Below, piece by piece: positions 1-6,824 of a stretch of DNA of 13,625 bases. The stretch covers positions 1 through 13,625 of the forward strand of contig DASTRY010000099.1 of the NCBI GenBank assembly GCA_035760965.1, read 5' to 3'. Each line of letters begins with the position of its first letter. Position 1 is the stretch's first letter. The translations under genes and the position numbers were made by a program. The DNA comes from JADGHX01 sp035760965. Lineage in GTDB: Bacteria > Pseudomonadota > Gammaproteobacteria > Steroidobacterales > Steroidobacteraceae. Under the pieces are notes generated by a model, which was not told the DNA's origin, did not search any database, and saw only the letters and a list, made by a program, of their open reading frames with translations.

Positions 1-215
1 AAGCGGATGTCCCGATACTGATCGTACGTGAGCGCCTTCAACTCCGCGGGCGGCTCGCGGCTGTTGCTCCGATACGGCGCGCGCGCCTGCTTTTGAGCGA
101 TGGCCGCGACGTCGTCGAAGTCGAATGCACGCGCCTCGCCCGCATACGCCCCCAGCAGAAGGGCCAGCACACAGAAAAAACCGAGATACGAACGGGAAGA
201 TAGCAGTGTACGCAT
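1..215 (-). CDS. opgG: Glucan biosynthesis protein, OpgG/OpgD family (5' part, runs off left edge)
   Basis: Only the first 71 codons are present; the gene continues beyond base 1. The ATG is at 215-213, preceded by a GGGCGG stretch that may act as ribosome binding site. Residues 1-30 form a Sec-type signal peptide: a positive start, a hydrophobic core (LGFFCVLALLLGAYAG) and an AxA-like cleavage site at EARA before FDFDD. The mature start (FDFDDVAAIAQKQA, then LKALTYDQYRDIR) matches the conserved N-terminus of the MdoG/MdoD family. These periplasmic proteins build or modify the backbone of osmoregulated periplasmic glucans. No twin-arginine motif is visible, which favours OpgG over the Tat-exported OpgD, but the visible part cannot settle this. 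It is divergent from the PQQ dehydrogenase across 48 bp. Confidence 0.85.
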   Translation of the reverse strand, partial: MRTLLSSRSYLGFFCVLALLLGAYAGEARAFDFDDVAAIAQKQARAPYRSNSREPPAELKALTYDQYRDIR

Positions 216-221
216 CCGCCC

Positions 222-253
222 AAGATAGCATGGCACTATACGGCTTGCGTCAA
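222..253 (-). promoter_or_regulatory. Candidate promoter for the opgG-like gene
   Basis: On the minus strand TTGACG (253-248) resembles a -35 box. TGCTATCTT (230-222) resembles an extended -10 (TGnTATnnT). The spacer to TATCTT is 20 nt, longer than optimal. The predicted transcription start would fall at or very near the ATG. This is sequence resemblance only. Confidence 0.25.
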
Positions 254-263
254 AGGGGGTCCT

Positions 264-2141
264 GTGCGCGCTGTTGTCTTCTCGACTGCTTTGGGCTGTT
301 CGATGGCTTTGGCCTGCTCGCTCGCCGCGGCACAAGATGCGACGCCGGGCTCGCAGTGGCTCACCTATAACAACCGGCTCGACGGGCAGCGCTACTCGCC
401 TCTGAAGCAGATCACGCCGGCGAATGCGGCCCAGCTCGGCGAGGTGTGCCGCGTGCAGATCGATGGCCCGACGTCCTTTCACGCCGGTCTCATCGTGGTC
501 GACGGCGTCATTTACACTAGCACCGGCCGATATACGGTCGCGCTGGACGCAGCGACCTGCGCAGTCCGCTGGAAACACACGTACATACCCGAGGAAGAAC
601 GCGCCTCGCCGTCGAACCGTGGCGTCGCCGTGCTCGATGGGCGCGTGTTTCGCGGCACGGGCGATGCGCGGCTTCTCGCGCTCGATGCGGCCACCGGCAA
701 GGTGCTGTGGAAGAACGTCATCGGCACGTCGCACCTCGGCGAGAGCGCATCGGCCGCACCGCTCGCGTGGCAAGGCATCGTGTACATGGGGATCGCCGGC
801 AGCGAGCTCGGCGTGCGCGGGCGTGTCATGGCGTACGACGCGCAGACGGGCAAGGAGCTCTGGCGCTTCAACACCATCCCCATGGGCAACGAGAAAGGCG
901 CCGAGACGTGGAAGCGGCCGCAGTCCGCGAAGACCGGCGGCGGTGGTGTCTGGGGCGCCATGTCCCTCGACCCGAGCACGGGCGAGCTGTTCGTGCCCGT
1001 CGGCAACCCCTGGCCGGACATCGACAAGGCGGTGCGGCCGGGCGCCAATCTGTTCACCGATTCCATCGTCGTGCTCGATGCGCGCACCGGCGCCCTGAAG
1101 TGGTGGCACCAGGTCGCGCCCGAGGATTGGCAGGACCTCGATCTGGTCGCGCCGCCCGTGCTCTATCGCGACAGCAAGGTGCGCGACATCGTCGCGTTCG
1201 GCGGTAAGGACGGCTACGTCACCGGTCTCGATCGGGATACGCACGAGCAGATCTTTCGCACGCCAGTGACCACCGTCGTGCAGGCTCCGAAGAATCCCAC
1301 GGTCGAGGGCATCAAGACGTGCCCGGGCTACGCGGGCGGCGTCGAGTGGAACGGGCCCGCGCTCGATCGCCTCAACAACACGCTGATCACCGGCGCCGTC
1401 GACGTGTGCTTCCTGGTCAAGCTCGGCGCGCAGCCGACGAAGTACGTTGCCGGACAGGCCGTGTTCGGCGGCACCGTCGAGCCCGTCGGCGACAACACCG
1501 GCTGGATCACGGCGATCGACGCGGAAACCGGCGCGGTGCGCTGGCGCTATCACGCGGAGAAGCCCGTCATTGCGGGTGTGACACCTACCGCCGGCGGGGT
1601 CACGTTCACGGGCGATCTCGCGGGCAACTTCCTCGTGTTCGACAGCAAGACCGGCGCGCTCGTCCACAAAGTGCCGACGGGCGGCGCCATGGCGGGAGGC
1701 GTCGTCACGTACGAGCTGGCGGGGCGGCAATACGTGGCGTTCGCGTCAGGCAACATTTCGCGAAATGCGTTCGGCGATCTGGGGATGCCGTCGGTGGTGA
1801 TCATGGCGCTGAACGCCAACAATGCCCGCACGTCCGCGACCACGCCGTCCGCGCCGTCCGCCCCGTTCGCGGCACGATCCACGTCGGCTCCGGCGCACGC
1901 TGCCAATGTGGCGAGCGGCCGCACGCTTTACGGCCAAGTATGCGTCTCCTGCCACGGCCCCGACGGCGACATGATCGCCGATCATCGCTTGAGCACGCTC
2001 AAGGCGCGCCGGGACGCAGCCGCTACGATCTCGTACATCAAGGACCCGAACGCCCCGATGCCGAAGCTGTATCCGCAGCTGATCGACGAGCAGAGCGTGC
2101 TCGACGTCGCCGAGTACCTGTGGCAGGAGATCGCGCGCTGA
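264..2141 (+). CDS. PQQ-dependent dehydrogenase with C-terminal cytochrome c domain (quinohemoprotein type)
   Basis: A secreted protein of 625 residues. The GTG start is supported by the purine-rich AAAGGGGG at 252-259, 4 nt upstream. Residues 1-23 are a signal peptide ending in LAAA. Residues from about 25 to 515 form an eight-bladed PQQ propeller, with repeated blade motifs such as ALDAATGKVLWK, AYDAQTGKELWR and AIDAETGAVRWR. The tryptophan-docking segment WGAMSLDPSTGELF starts at W230. DWQDLD (288-293) lies where related alcohol dehydrogenases carry their catalytic and PQQ-contacting aspartates. An Ala/Ser/Thr/Pro-rich linker (about 516-549) leads to a small cytochrome c domain with CVSCH (C560, C563, H564) and a likely axial Met599 in NAPMPK. 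The family oxidises alcohols or other small substrates in the periplasm and passes electrons through heme. The substrate cannot be read from the sequence. I see no adjacent Cys-Cys pair as in classical methanol dehydrogenases. Confidence 0.88.
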   Translation: MRAVVFSTALGCSMALACSLAAAQDATPGSQWLTYNNRLDGQRYSPLKQITPANAAQLGEVCRVQIDGPTSFHAGLIVVDGVIYTSTGRYTVALDAATCAVRWKHTYIPEEERASPSNRGVAVLDGRVFRGTGDARLLALDAATGKVLWKNVIGTSHLGESASAAPLAWQGIVYMGIAGSELGVRGRVMAYDAQTGKELWRFNTIPMGNEKGAETWKRPQSAKTGGGGVWGAMSLDPSTGELFVPVGNPWPDIDKAVRPGANLFTDSIVVLDARTGALKWWHQVAPEDWQDLDLVAPPVLYRDSKVRDIVAFGGKDGYVTGLDRDTHEQIFRTPVTTVVQAPKNPTVEGIKTCPGYAGGVEWNGPALDRLNNTLITGAVDVCFLVKLGAQPTKYVAGQAVFGGTVEPVGDNTGWITAIDAETGAVRWRYHAEKPVIAGVTPTAGGVTFTGDLAGNFLVFDSKTGALVHKVPTGGAMAGGVVTYELAGRQYVAFASGNISRNAFGDLGMPSVVIMALNANNARTSATTPSAPSAPFAARSTSAPAHAANVASGRTLYGQVCVSCHGPDGDMIADHRLSTLKARRDAAATISYIKDPNAPMPKLYPQLIDEQSVLDVAEYLWQEIAR

Positions 2142-2146
2142 ATCGC

Positions 2147-2304
2147 CGGCCGGCGCGCCCTAGGCATCTCCCCCGGGCGCGCCGCGCAGCTACGATTGGC
2201 GCATGAAGCTCAGCGAAAAACAGTAACCGGGCGGCGCGCCCCGCGCATCGCTCCCCCGGGCACCGCGCAGCTACAATTGCCGGATGAAGCTCAGCGAAAA
2301 ACAG
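2147..2304 (+). repeat. Imperfect tandem duplication of the yhbY promoter/start region (two ~76-bp copies, offset 81 bp)
   Basis: Copy A (about 2147-2223) and copy B (about 2228-2304) share a GGCGCGCC-containing upstream part, CCCCCGGGC, the CCGCGCAGCTAC block and the 5' coding start ATGAAGCTCAGCGAAAAACAG. They differ by a few substitutions and two 2-nt gaps. Copy B is the real start of yhbY. Copy A carries the first seven codons (MKLSEKQ, ATG at 2203) and then TAA at 2224-2226. The region is therefore a partial gene duplication that left a truncated 5' end in front of the intact gene. Confidence 0.85.
2272..2277 (+). promoter_or_regulatory. Candidate -10 box of yhbY, possibly a leaderless transcript
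   Basis: TACAAT differs from the TATAAT consensus at one position. It ends 6 nt before the yhbY ATG at 2284, so transcription would begin at or next to the start codon. No Shine-Dalgarno sequence lies between box and ATG. The duplicated upstream copy has TACGAT (2191-2196) at the same 6-nt distance from its ATG. No good -35 box is visible. Confidence 0.4.
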
Positions 2305-2580
2305 CGCAAGCACTTGCGCGGTCTCGGTCACTCCCTCAAACCGATCATCCTCGTCGGCCAGGCCGGCGCCACGGACGGTGTCGTCGCCGAGGCGACCCGC
2401 GCGCTGCACGATCACGAGCTGGTGAAAGTGCGCGTGAGCGGCATGGAACGCGACGCGCGCGACGAAACTCTCGCGACGCTCGCCAGTCGCACCGAGAGCG
2501 AGCTCGTCGGCCGCATCGGGCACACCGCCCTTCTCTATCGGCGCAACCCGGAACGACCGCGAATCTTGCTACCGTCGTGA
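2284..2580 (+). CDS. yhbY: YhbY family ribosome-associated RNA-binding protein (CRS1-YhbY/CRM domain)
   Basis: A 98-residue protein made almost wholly of one CRM domain, the usual length for bacterial YhbY. The start MKLSEKQRKHLRGLGHSLKP matches the family. The GxxG-type RNA-contacting loop is at LVGQAGATDGV (28-38), followed by the helix AEATRALHDHELVKVRV and the closing TALLYRR strand. Known relatives bind pre-50S ribosomal particles. The ATG at 2284 is fixed by the family N-terminus. There is no clear Shine-Dalgarno sequence, which fits the leaderless promoter layout noted just upstream. A truncated copy of its 5' end lies directly upstream. In many Proteobacteria yhbY sits beside rrmJ/ftsH; that context is absent here. 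Confidence 0.92.
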   Translation: MKLSEKQRKHLRGLGHSLKPIILVGQAGATDGVVAEATRALHDHELVKVRVSGMERDARDETLATLASRTESELVGRIGHTALLYRRNPERPRILLPS

Positions 2581-2582
2581 AC

Positions 2583-2611
2583 CTCGGGTGAGCTGATCCC
2601 TCACACACGAG
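2583..2611 (+). terminator. Weak stem-loop downstream of yhbY
   Basis: Just after the yhbY stop, CTCG(2583-2586) pairs with CGAG(2608-2611), and GTGAG(2588-2592) with CTCAC(2600-2604), around a 7-nt loop. No U-tract follows, so it would be a poor intrinsic terminator. A second small hairpin (CCGCGC-TGCC-GCGCGG) lies further downstream in the same gap. Confidence 0.25.
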
Positions 2612-2702
2612 CGGGCGTCGGCGCACCGCGCTGCCGCGCGGCGAATGGTTCTCTCGAAAACGTAGGTCTCAGTGACTATTGAAACCTGCTGGCGGCTCCG
2701 AT

Positions 2703-3383
2703 ATGGCTACGCTATCGAGTACGCAAATCGAGATTGCAGCGCCACGACCGTTGCGTGCGGCGGCCGTCGTGGAAGTCGGGGCGATGGTCGCGATCCTGCT
2801 CTCCTACATCTGGGGGTGGCAGGGCGCGTTCCGCGGCTCGGCGCTGCTCATCGTCGCCCTGTATTTCGGCATCGGCATTCTGAGCCACGCGCGCCGCCGC
2901 GAGCGTCCGCGCGAGATCGGCCTCGCGATCCACCGCTTTACGCACGCGCTGCGCAACGTTGCGCTCGTCATCGTACCGGCCATCGCCGTGACGCTCGCAA
3001 TCGGCTTCGCAATGGACGGCTGGCACTTCAGAAGCTGGGAGCACCCGATCCTCGCCCTCACGTGGATGCTTGCGTGGGCGACGGCGCAGCAGTACGGGCT
3101 GCTCTGCTTCTTCTATCGGCGCTTCTGCGAGATCTTCATCTCGCGGTGGGCGGCGAGCGCCGGCGCGTCCGCCGTGTTCGCCACGATGCATGCGCCGAAC
3201 GGATTCCTCATCGCCGTCACTGCCGCCGCGGGGCTCGTCGCGTGCGCGCTCTATCGCCGCGTTCCGAACCTGCTCGCCATTGGCATCGGGCACGCCGCGC
3301 TCTCGTACGTGTTGCTCTGTGCACTCCCCTTCAGCGTCACGCACGGGCTGCGCGTCGGGCCCGGCTATCTGGCACTCCCATGA
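2703..3383 (+). CDS. CPBP-type (CAAX protease/bacteriocin-processing) integral membrane protein with Gln-Gln in place of the catalytic Glu-Glu
   Basis: 226 residues from the ATG at 2703. An upstream TTG at 2679 is open in frame but unlikely as a start. About six hydrophobic segments are seen (near 25-40, 45-60, 85-103, 114-137, 152-182, 188-210). The motif layout matches the CPBP/Abi family: motif 1 is QQYGLLCFFYRR (Q129, Q130, R139/R140), motif 2 is FATMH (F159-H163, with N166), and a last intramembrane histidine is H197. The usual motif 1 carries EE plus R, and those glutamates are the proposed catalytic base and metal ligand. Both are glutamine here, so proteolysis by the standard mechanism is doubtful; a chaperone-like or altered activity is possible. 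Its TGA overlaps the ATG of the next gene (ATGA), which implies translational coupling with the PqaA-like hydrolase. Confidence 0.72.
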   Translation: MATLSSTQIEIAAPRPLRAAAVVEVGAMVAILLSYIWGWQGAFRGSALLIVALYFGIGILSHARRRERPREIGLAIHRFTHALRNVALVIVPAIAVTLAIGFAMDGWHFRSWEHPILALTWMLAWATAQQYGLLCFFYRRFCEIFISRWAASAGASAVFATMHAPNGFLIAVTAAAGLVACALYRRVPNLLAIGIGHAALSYVLLCALPFSVTHGLRVGPGYLALP

Positions 3384-4750
3384 AATACTCGCTGCTGCTT
3401 GCGCTGGTCTGGCTCCTCGTCGCTCCGGCCGCGCGAGCATCCGGCGAGCTCGCCCAGTACGTCGAAGAGCCCGATCCGGCGTATCACTGGGATGTGTTGC
3501 GCTCCGGACGGTTCGCGGGCGGCGACTATCTCGAGCTGCTGCTCACCTCGCAAACCTGGCGCGACATCGAATGGAAGCACCAGCTGTATCTCTTCCGACC
3601 GCGGCACCTCGACACCACGTCCCGGCAAGCGTTCCTCTATATCGACGGCGGCCGCTGGAATCCGCAGTACGAAGCCGGCCAGAACGGCCTCCCGCGGGAT
3701 TCAGTGGTGTTCTCGCGGCTCGCGGATTCGCTGCACGCCGTTGTCGCCGTGGTCCGGCAAGTGCCCTTCCAACCCATGTTCGATCGGCGTGAGGACGCGC
3801 TCATTGCATACACGTTCGATCGGTATCTCGCGACCGGCGATTCGGATTGGCCGCTGCTGCTGCCGATGGTCAAGGCCGCGATGCGCGCGATGGACACGGT
3901 GCAGACGGTCGCGCAGGAGCGCTGGCAGCTGCCCATCGAGCGCTTCACCATCTCCGGCGCGTCGAAGCGCGGCTGGACGTCGTGGCTCACGGCCGCCATG
4001 GATCCGCGGATCGCCGCGACGGCCCCGATGGTCATCGACATGCTGAACCTGCCGGAGCAGATCCGGCTGCAGAAGGCGACGTTCGGCGGCCTCTCGGAAC
4101 AAGTCCACGACTACGAGCAGATCGACCTACCCGGCCGCATCGACTCCGACACAGGACGCAAGCTCATCAGCATGGTCGATCCGTACAGCTATCGGGCGAG
4201 TCTCACGCAGCCGAAGCTCATCGTGCTCGCAACGAACGATCGCTACTGGCCGCTCGATGCGCTGAGCCTTTACTGGTCCGGCATCCCGGAGCCCAAGCGC
4301 GTGCTCTACGTCCCGAATCAAGGACACGGCATTCACGACGTGCAACGACTGATGGGCGCGCTCAGCGCGCTGCATCGCTATTCCGCCAAGGGTGCAACGC
4401 TGCCGGAGCTCCATTGGAACTTCGATACGAGCAAGGGCGCCGTCAATCTGGACGTGCAGTCGAGCGTCAGACCGACGCGCGTCGTGGCCTGGCGTGCGAG
4501 CAGCTCGACGCGGGACTTCCGCAACGCGCACTGGTCCGCGCGCTCGTGTCACAAGACGCGCAACAGTGCGCACTGCGCGACCAAGGCAAGAGCGAACGAA
4601 TATGTGGCGCTCTACTCCGAAGCCACGTTCAGGGATCGCAGCGCGCAGGAGTTCTCGCTCTCGACGGCGGTGTGCATCATCGATGCCAACGGGGCGATGG
4701 TGCGCGAGTGTCTCGACAACCCCGAGACACCCGCAACCGTGGCGCGCTAG
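3380..4750 (+). CDS. PhoPQ-activated pathogenicity-related family (PqaA-like) secreted alpha/beta hydrolase
   Basis: 456 residues with a clear signal peptide (MKYSLLLALVWLLVAPAARA). The following YVEEPDPAYHWDVL is the typical start of the PqaA family. The nucleophile elbow is SGASKRGWTSWLTAAMDPR with Ser195. The probable acid is Asp287 in ATNDRYW and the histidine is His316 in NQGHGIHD, giving a complete Ser-Asp-His triad. The C-terminal part (from about 345) is predicted beta-rich and holds four cysteines (SARSCH, AHCAT, VCIID, VRECL) that could form disulfides in the periplasm. The family is named for PhoPQ-controlled pqaA of Salmonella; its substrate is not established. ATG overlaps the stop of the CPBP-like gene by 4 nt, so the two are most likely co-translated. 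The TAG stop lies inside an inverted repeat. Confidence 0.85.
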   Translation: MKYSLLLALVWLLVAPAARASGELAQYVEEPDPAYHWDVLRSGRFAGGDYLELLLTSQTWRDIEWKHQLYLFRPRHLDTTSRQAFLYIDGGRWNPQYEAGQNGLPRDSVVFSRLADSLHAVVAVVRQVPFQPMFDRREDALIAYTFDRYLATGDSDWPLLLPMVKAAMRAMDTVQTVAQERWQLPIERFTISGASKRGWTSWLTAAMDPRIAATAPMVIDMLNLPEQIRLQKATFGGLSEQVHDYEQIDLPGRIDSDTGRKLISMVDPYSYRASLTQPKLIVLATNDRYWPLDALSLYWSGIPEPKRVLYVPNQGHGIHDVQRLMGALSALHRYSAKGATLPELHWNFDTSKGAVNLDVQSSVRPTRVVAWRASSSTRDFRNAHWSARSCHKTRNSAHCATKARANEYVALYSEATFRDRSAQEFSLSTAVCIIDANGAMVRECLDNPETPATVAR

Positions 4751-4812
4751 CGAACCCTCGTTTTCCCATCTTGTTTTCTTCGGATCGAGGTAGACAAGAG
4801 GTTCGCTAGCGC
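4744..4812. repeat. 13-bp perfect inverted repeat (15 bp with one bulge) spanning the PqaA-like stop codon
   Basis: GCGCTAGCGAACC (4744-4756) is the exact reverse complement of 4800-4812. Adding CTC (4757-4759 region) and GAG (4798-4800) extends the stem to 15 bp with one bulged C. A smaller internal pair, CCTCG (4756-4760) with CGAGG (4786-4790), competes for part of it. The intervening ~43 nt are pyrimidine-rich. It may act as a terminator or 3' mRNA stabiliser, but no U-run follows the right arm. The two arms could also be a binding site or a residual element end. Confidence 0.55.
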
Positions 4813-4841
4813 TTGAACGACGGCAGATAAACTCTTTCAGG

Positions 4842-4861
4842 AAAAAACAAATCCGTTTTGT
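4842..4861 (-). terminator. Possible weak terminator of the SET-domain gene
   Basis: On the minus strand, about 28 nt after the SET stop, ACAAA pairs with TTTGT around a 5-nt loop and is followed at once by a run of T (TTTTTC). The stem is short and A/T only, so stability is low. This is the only U-rich tract in the gap. Confidence 0.25.
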
Positions 4862-4888
4862 CCCGGGTCGACGTAAACCGGAGGTCCG

Positions 4889-5368
4889 CTACCGCTGCGC
4901 CGTTCGCCGCGAGCGCGGCTTCCTCGGCGGCCAGAGAATCGTGCCCGCACAGCGCGGCGACCCGCAGCGGCAGGCGTAGATCTCATCGACGTTCTCCGGA
5001 TCGTCGTCCTCGCGCGCGATGTGATACCGATAGCCGATCTCCTCCCCGGCTCGAATCCTGCGCGTCGCGACGATGAACAGCCGCCCGTCCTTGATGCGCG
5101 GCGCGCAGTTGGCATCGCACTTGTGATTGATGTAGCGCGCGTCATTGCCGTGGATCGTGCCGTCGATGACGGTCTCTTCATCCAGCGCGTACAGGAACGT
5201 GTGGTTGTCGTTGATATCGCGATTCTTGTAGCGCTCGTTCGCCTCCTCGTGCGTGATGCGCTCGCCGACGTACTCGTCGATGACTTCACCTCGACGGATG
5301 TCGCGCACCGCAAACGCACCTTGGCCGTGCACATTGGAACGACGAATCTCGTACGGACGACTCGACAT
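4889..5368 (-). CDS. SET-domain protein-lysine methyltransferase with post-SET zinc motif
   Basis: 159 residues from ATG at 5368. The frame stays open far upstream, but that part is antisense to the reductase and not family-like. The SET core is complete: the N-terminal SNVHGQGAFAVRD (11-23) with GEVIDEY (AdoMet-binding start), YINHKCDANC (79-88, the NHxCxxNC signature), and GYRYH (112-116, the catalytic-tyrosine strand; the usual form is YDY). The post-SET CRCGSPRC (133-140: C133, C135, C140) would bind one zinc together with a cysteine of the NHxC motif. A short basic tail (RKPRSRRTAQR) ends the protein. SET proteins transfer methyl groups from AdoMet to lysines. Bacterial substrates are mostly unknown; ribosomal, DNA-binding or host proteins are possibilities. 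A GGAG lies about 13 nt upstream of the start. It is divergent from the FAD oxidoreductase across only 36 bp. Confidence 0.88.
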   Translation of the reverse strand: MSSRPYEIRRSNVHGQGAFAVRDIRRGEVIDEYVGERITHEEANERYKNRDINDNHTFLYALDEETVIDGTIHGNDARYINHKCDANCAPRIKDGRLFIVATRRIRAGEEIGYRYHIAREDDDPENVDEIYACRCGSPRCAGTILWPPRKPRSRRTAQR

Positions 5369-5393
5369 AGAAGCTCTTGATCTCCGTGACCTT

Positions 5394-5399
5394 GGGGAG
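5394..5399 (+). promoter_or_regulatory. Ribosome binding site GGGGAG deciding the oxidoreductase start
   Basis: GGGGAG stands 5 nt before GTG 5405 and 14 nt before the alternative ATG 5414. The spacing favours GTG 5405; the ATG remains possible because the family core only begins with FDALIIG. Confidence 0.5.
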
Positions 5400-5404
5400 C
5401 GACA

Positions 5405-6790
5405 GTGTGCCCTATGGCGACCTTCGATGCGCTCATCATCGGCACCGGGCAAGCCGGCCCGACCCTGGCCTCGCGCCTCGCCGGGAGCGGCATGACAGTC
5501 GCCGTCGTCGAGCGTGGCCATTTCGGCGGCACGTGCATCAACAACGGCTGCACCCCGACGAAGGCGATGGTCGCCAGCGCATACGCCGCTCACCTCGCGC
5601 GCCGCGCGGCCGAGTACGGCGTTGTGCTCTCCGAAGCCCCGCGCGTGGACATGAAGCGCGTCAAGGCCCGCAAGGACCAGATCGTTGGTAACAGCCGCGA
5701 CAACTTGGAGCGCTGGCTGGAAGGCACCAAAGGCGTGACCGTGTACCGCGGGCAGGCGCGCTTCACCGGCAAGGACACGGTGCGGGTGAACGATGAGGAA
5801 ATCACGGCCGAGCGCATCTTCCTCAACGTCGGTGGCCGCCCGCGGCTCAGCGGCGTGGAGGGCGTCGCCACCGTGCCGCTGCTGACGAACGAGTCGATGA
5901 TGGACGTCGATTTCGTGCCCGAGCACTTGCTCGTGATCGGCGGCAGCTACGTCGGGCTCGAGTTCGCGCAGATGTTCCGGCGGTTCGGCAGCCGCGTCAC
6001 GGTGATCGAGATGGGCCCGCACCTCGTCCCGCGCGAAGACGACGACGTGTCGGAGGCCATCCGCGAATTCCTCGCTGCCGAAGACATCGCCGTGCGGGTG
6101 AACGCGAAGTGCCTCAGCGTGGCGCCGGAGTCGAACGGCATCACCGCGCAGCTCGCCTGCTCGGAGGGCGCGCCGCAGGTGCACGGCTCGCACGTGCTGC
6201 TCGCCATCGGCCGCGAGCCGAACACCGACGATCTCGGGCTCGACCTCGCGGGCATCAAGCTCGATGCGCACGGCTACATCGACGTCGACCAGTCCCTGCG
6301 CACCTCGAACCCCAAGGTTTGGGCCCTCGGCGATTGCAACGGCAAAGGCGCCTTCACGCACACGGCGTACAACGATTACGAGATCGTGGCCGACAACCTG
6401 CTCGCCAACGCCTCGCGGAAGTACACCGATCGGATCCCGGTCTACGCGCTCTACACCGACCCGCCACTCGGCCGCGTTGGCATGAACGCGAAGGAGATCA
6501 GGAAGGCGGGACTCGCCGCGCTAGTCGGCAAACGCCCGATGACGCGGGTCGCCCGGGCCATCGAGAAAGGCGAGACGCACGGATTCCTGGAGATTTACGT
6601 CGAGCGGGACTCGAAGCGCATCCTCGGCGCGTCGCTCCTCGGCACGGGATGCGACGAGGCGGTCCACTCGTTGATCGACGCGATATACGCGCGGCTGCCG
6701 TACACACAGTTTCAGAAGCATGTGCGTATCCACCCTACCGTGAGCGAGCTGCTGCCCACGACGCTCGAAGAGTTGTCACCGCTGACGTGA
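5405..6790 (+). CDS. FAD-containing pyridine nucleotide-disulfide oxidoreductase (mercuric reductase-like)
   Basis: 461 residues if started at GTG 5405 (458 from ATG 5414). The domain order is typical of the class I flavoprotein disulfide reductases. An FAD-binding Rossmann motif GTGQAGPTLA (13-22) comes first. The redox-active disulfide is GGTCINNGCTPTK with C44 and C49 (CxxxxC). An NAD(P)H-binding GGSYVGLEF starts near 179, and a second FAD contact is ALGDCNG near 309. The C-terminal dimer interface holds HPTVSE with His443 and Glu448, the acid-base pair. There is no N-terminal heavy-metal-associated domain and no C-terminal vicinal Cys pair, so it is probably not a true MerA despite the similarity. 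The physiological disulfide or acceptor substrate is unknown. It is divergent from the SET gene and followed by a strong hairpin. Confidence 0.88.
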   Translation: MCPMATFDALIIGTGQAGPTLASRLAGSGMTVAVVERGHFGGTCINNGCTPTKAMVASAYAAHLARRAAEYGVVLSEAPRVDMKRVKARKDQIVGNSRDNLERWLEGTKGVTVYRGQARFTGKDTVRVNDEEITAERIFLNVGGRPRLSGVEGVATVPLLTNESMMDVDFVPEHLLVIGGSYVGLEFAQMFRRFGSRVTVIEMGPHLVPREDDDVSEAIREFLAAEDIAVRVNAKCLSVAPESNGITAQLACSEGAPQVHGSHVLLAIGREPNTDDLGLDLAGIKLDAHGYIDVDQSLRTSNPKVWALGDCNGKGAFTHTAYNDYEIVADNLLANASRKYTDRIPVYALYTDPPLGRVGMNAKEIRKAGLAALVGKRPMTRVARAIEKGETHGFLEIYVERDSKRILGASLLGTGCDEAVHSLIDAIYARLPYTQFQKHVRIHPTVSELLPTTLEELSPLT

Positions 6791-6793
6791 GCG

Positions 6794-6820
6794 GCGCGGG
6801 CCGTGCGACTGGGCCCGCGC
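6794..6820. terminator. GC-rich hairpin between convergent genes, likely bidirectional terminator
   Basis: GCGCGGGCC (6794-6802) and GGCCCGCGC (6812-6820) form a perfect 9-bp stem with a 9-nt loop. It fills the 34-bp gap between the oxidoreductase stop and the stop of the minus-strand small gene. No U-tract is present on either side. Confidence 0.55.
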
Positions 6821-6824
6821 GCCG

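Noticed and set aside
231..248. Sigma-54-like promoter TGGCAC … TTGC before the PQQ dehydrogenase
   Set aside because: The spacer between the two half-sites is 8 nt, whereas sigma-54 promoters need 5 nt.
2672..3379. Long open upstream extension of the PqaA-like gene, in a second frame over the CPBP-like gene
   Set aside because: It is arginine-rich, out-of-frame text. A clear signal peptide begins at ATG 3380, and the CPBP frame has membrane segments and motifs.
4820..4888. AT-richer patch as a sign of foreign insertion
   Set aside because: It is a short intergenic stretch with no repeats, integrase or element ends; a terminator-like A/T run explains it.
5369..6361. N-terminal extension of the SET protein to 490 residues
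   Set aside because: It is antisense to the oxidoreductase and has no family similarity. The SET domain begins right after ATG 5368.
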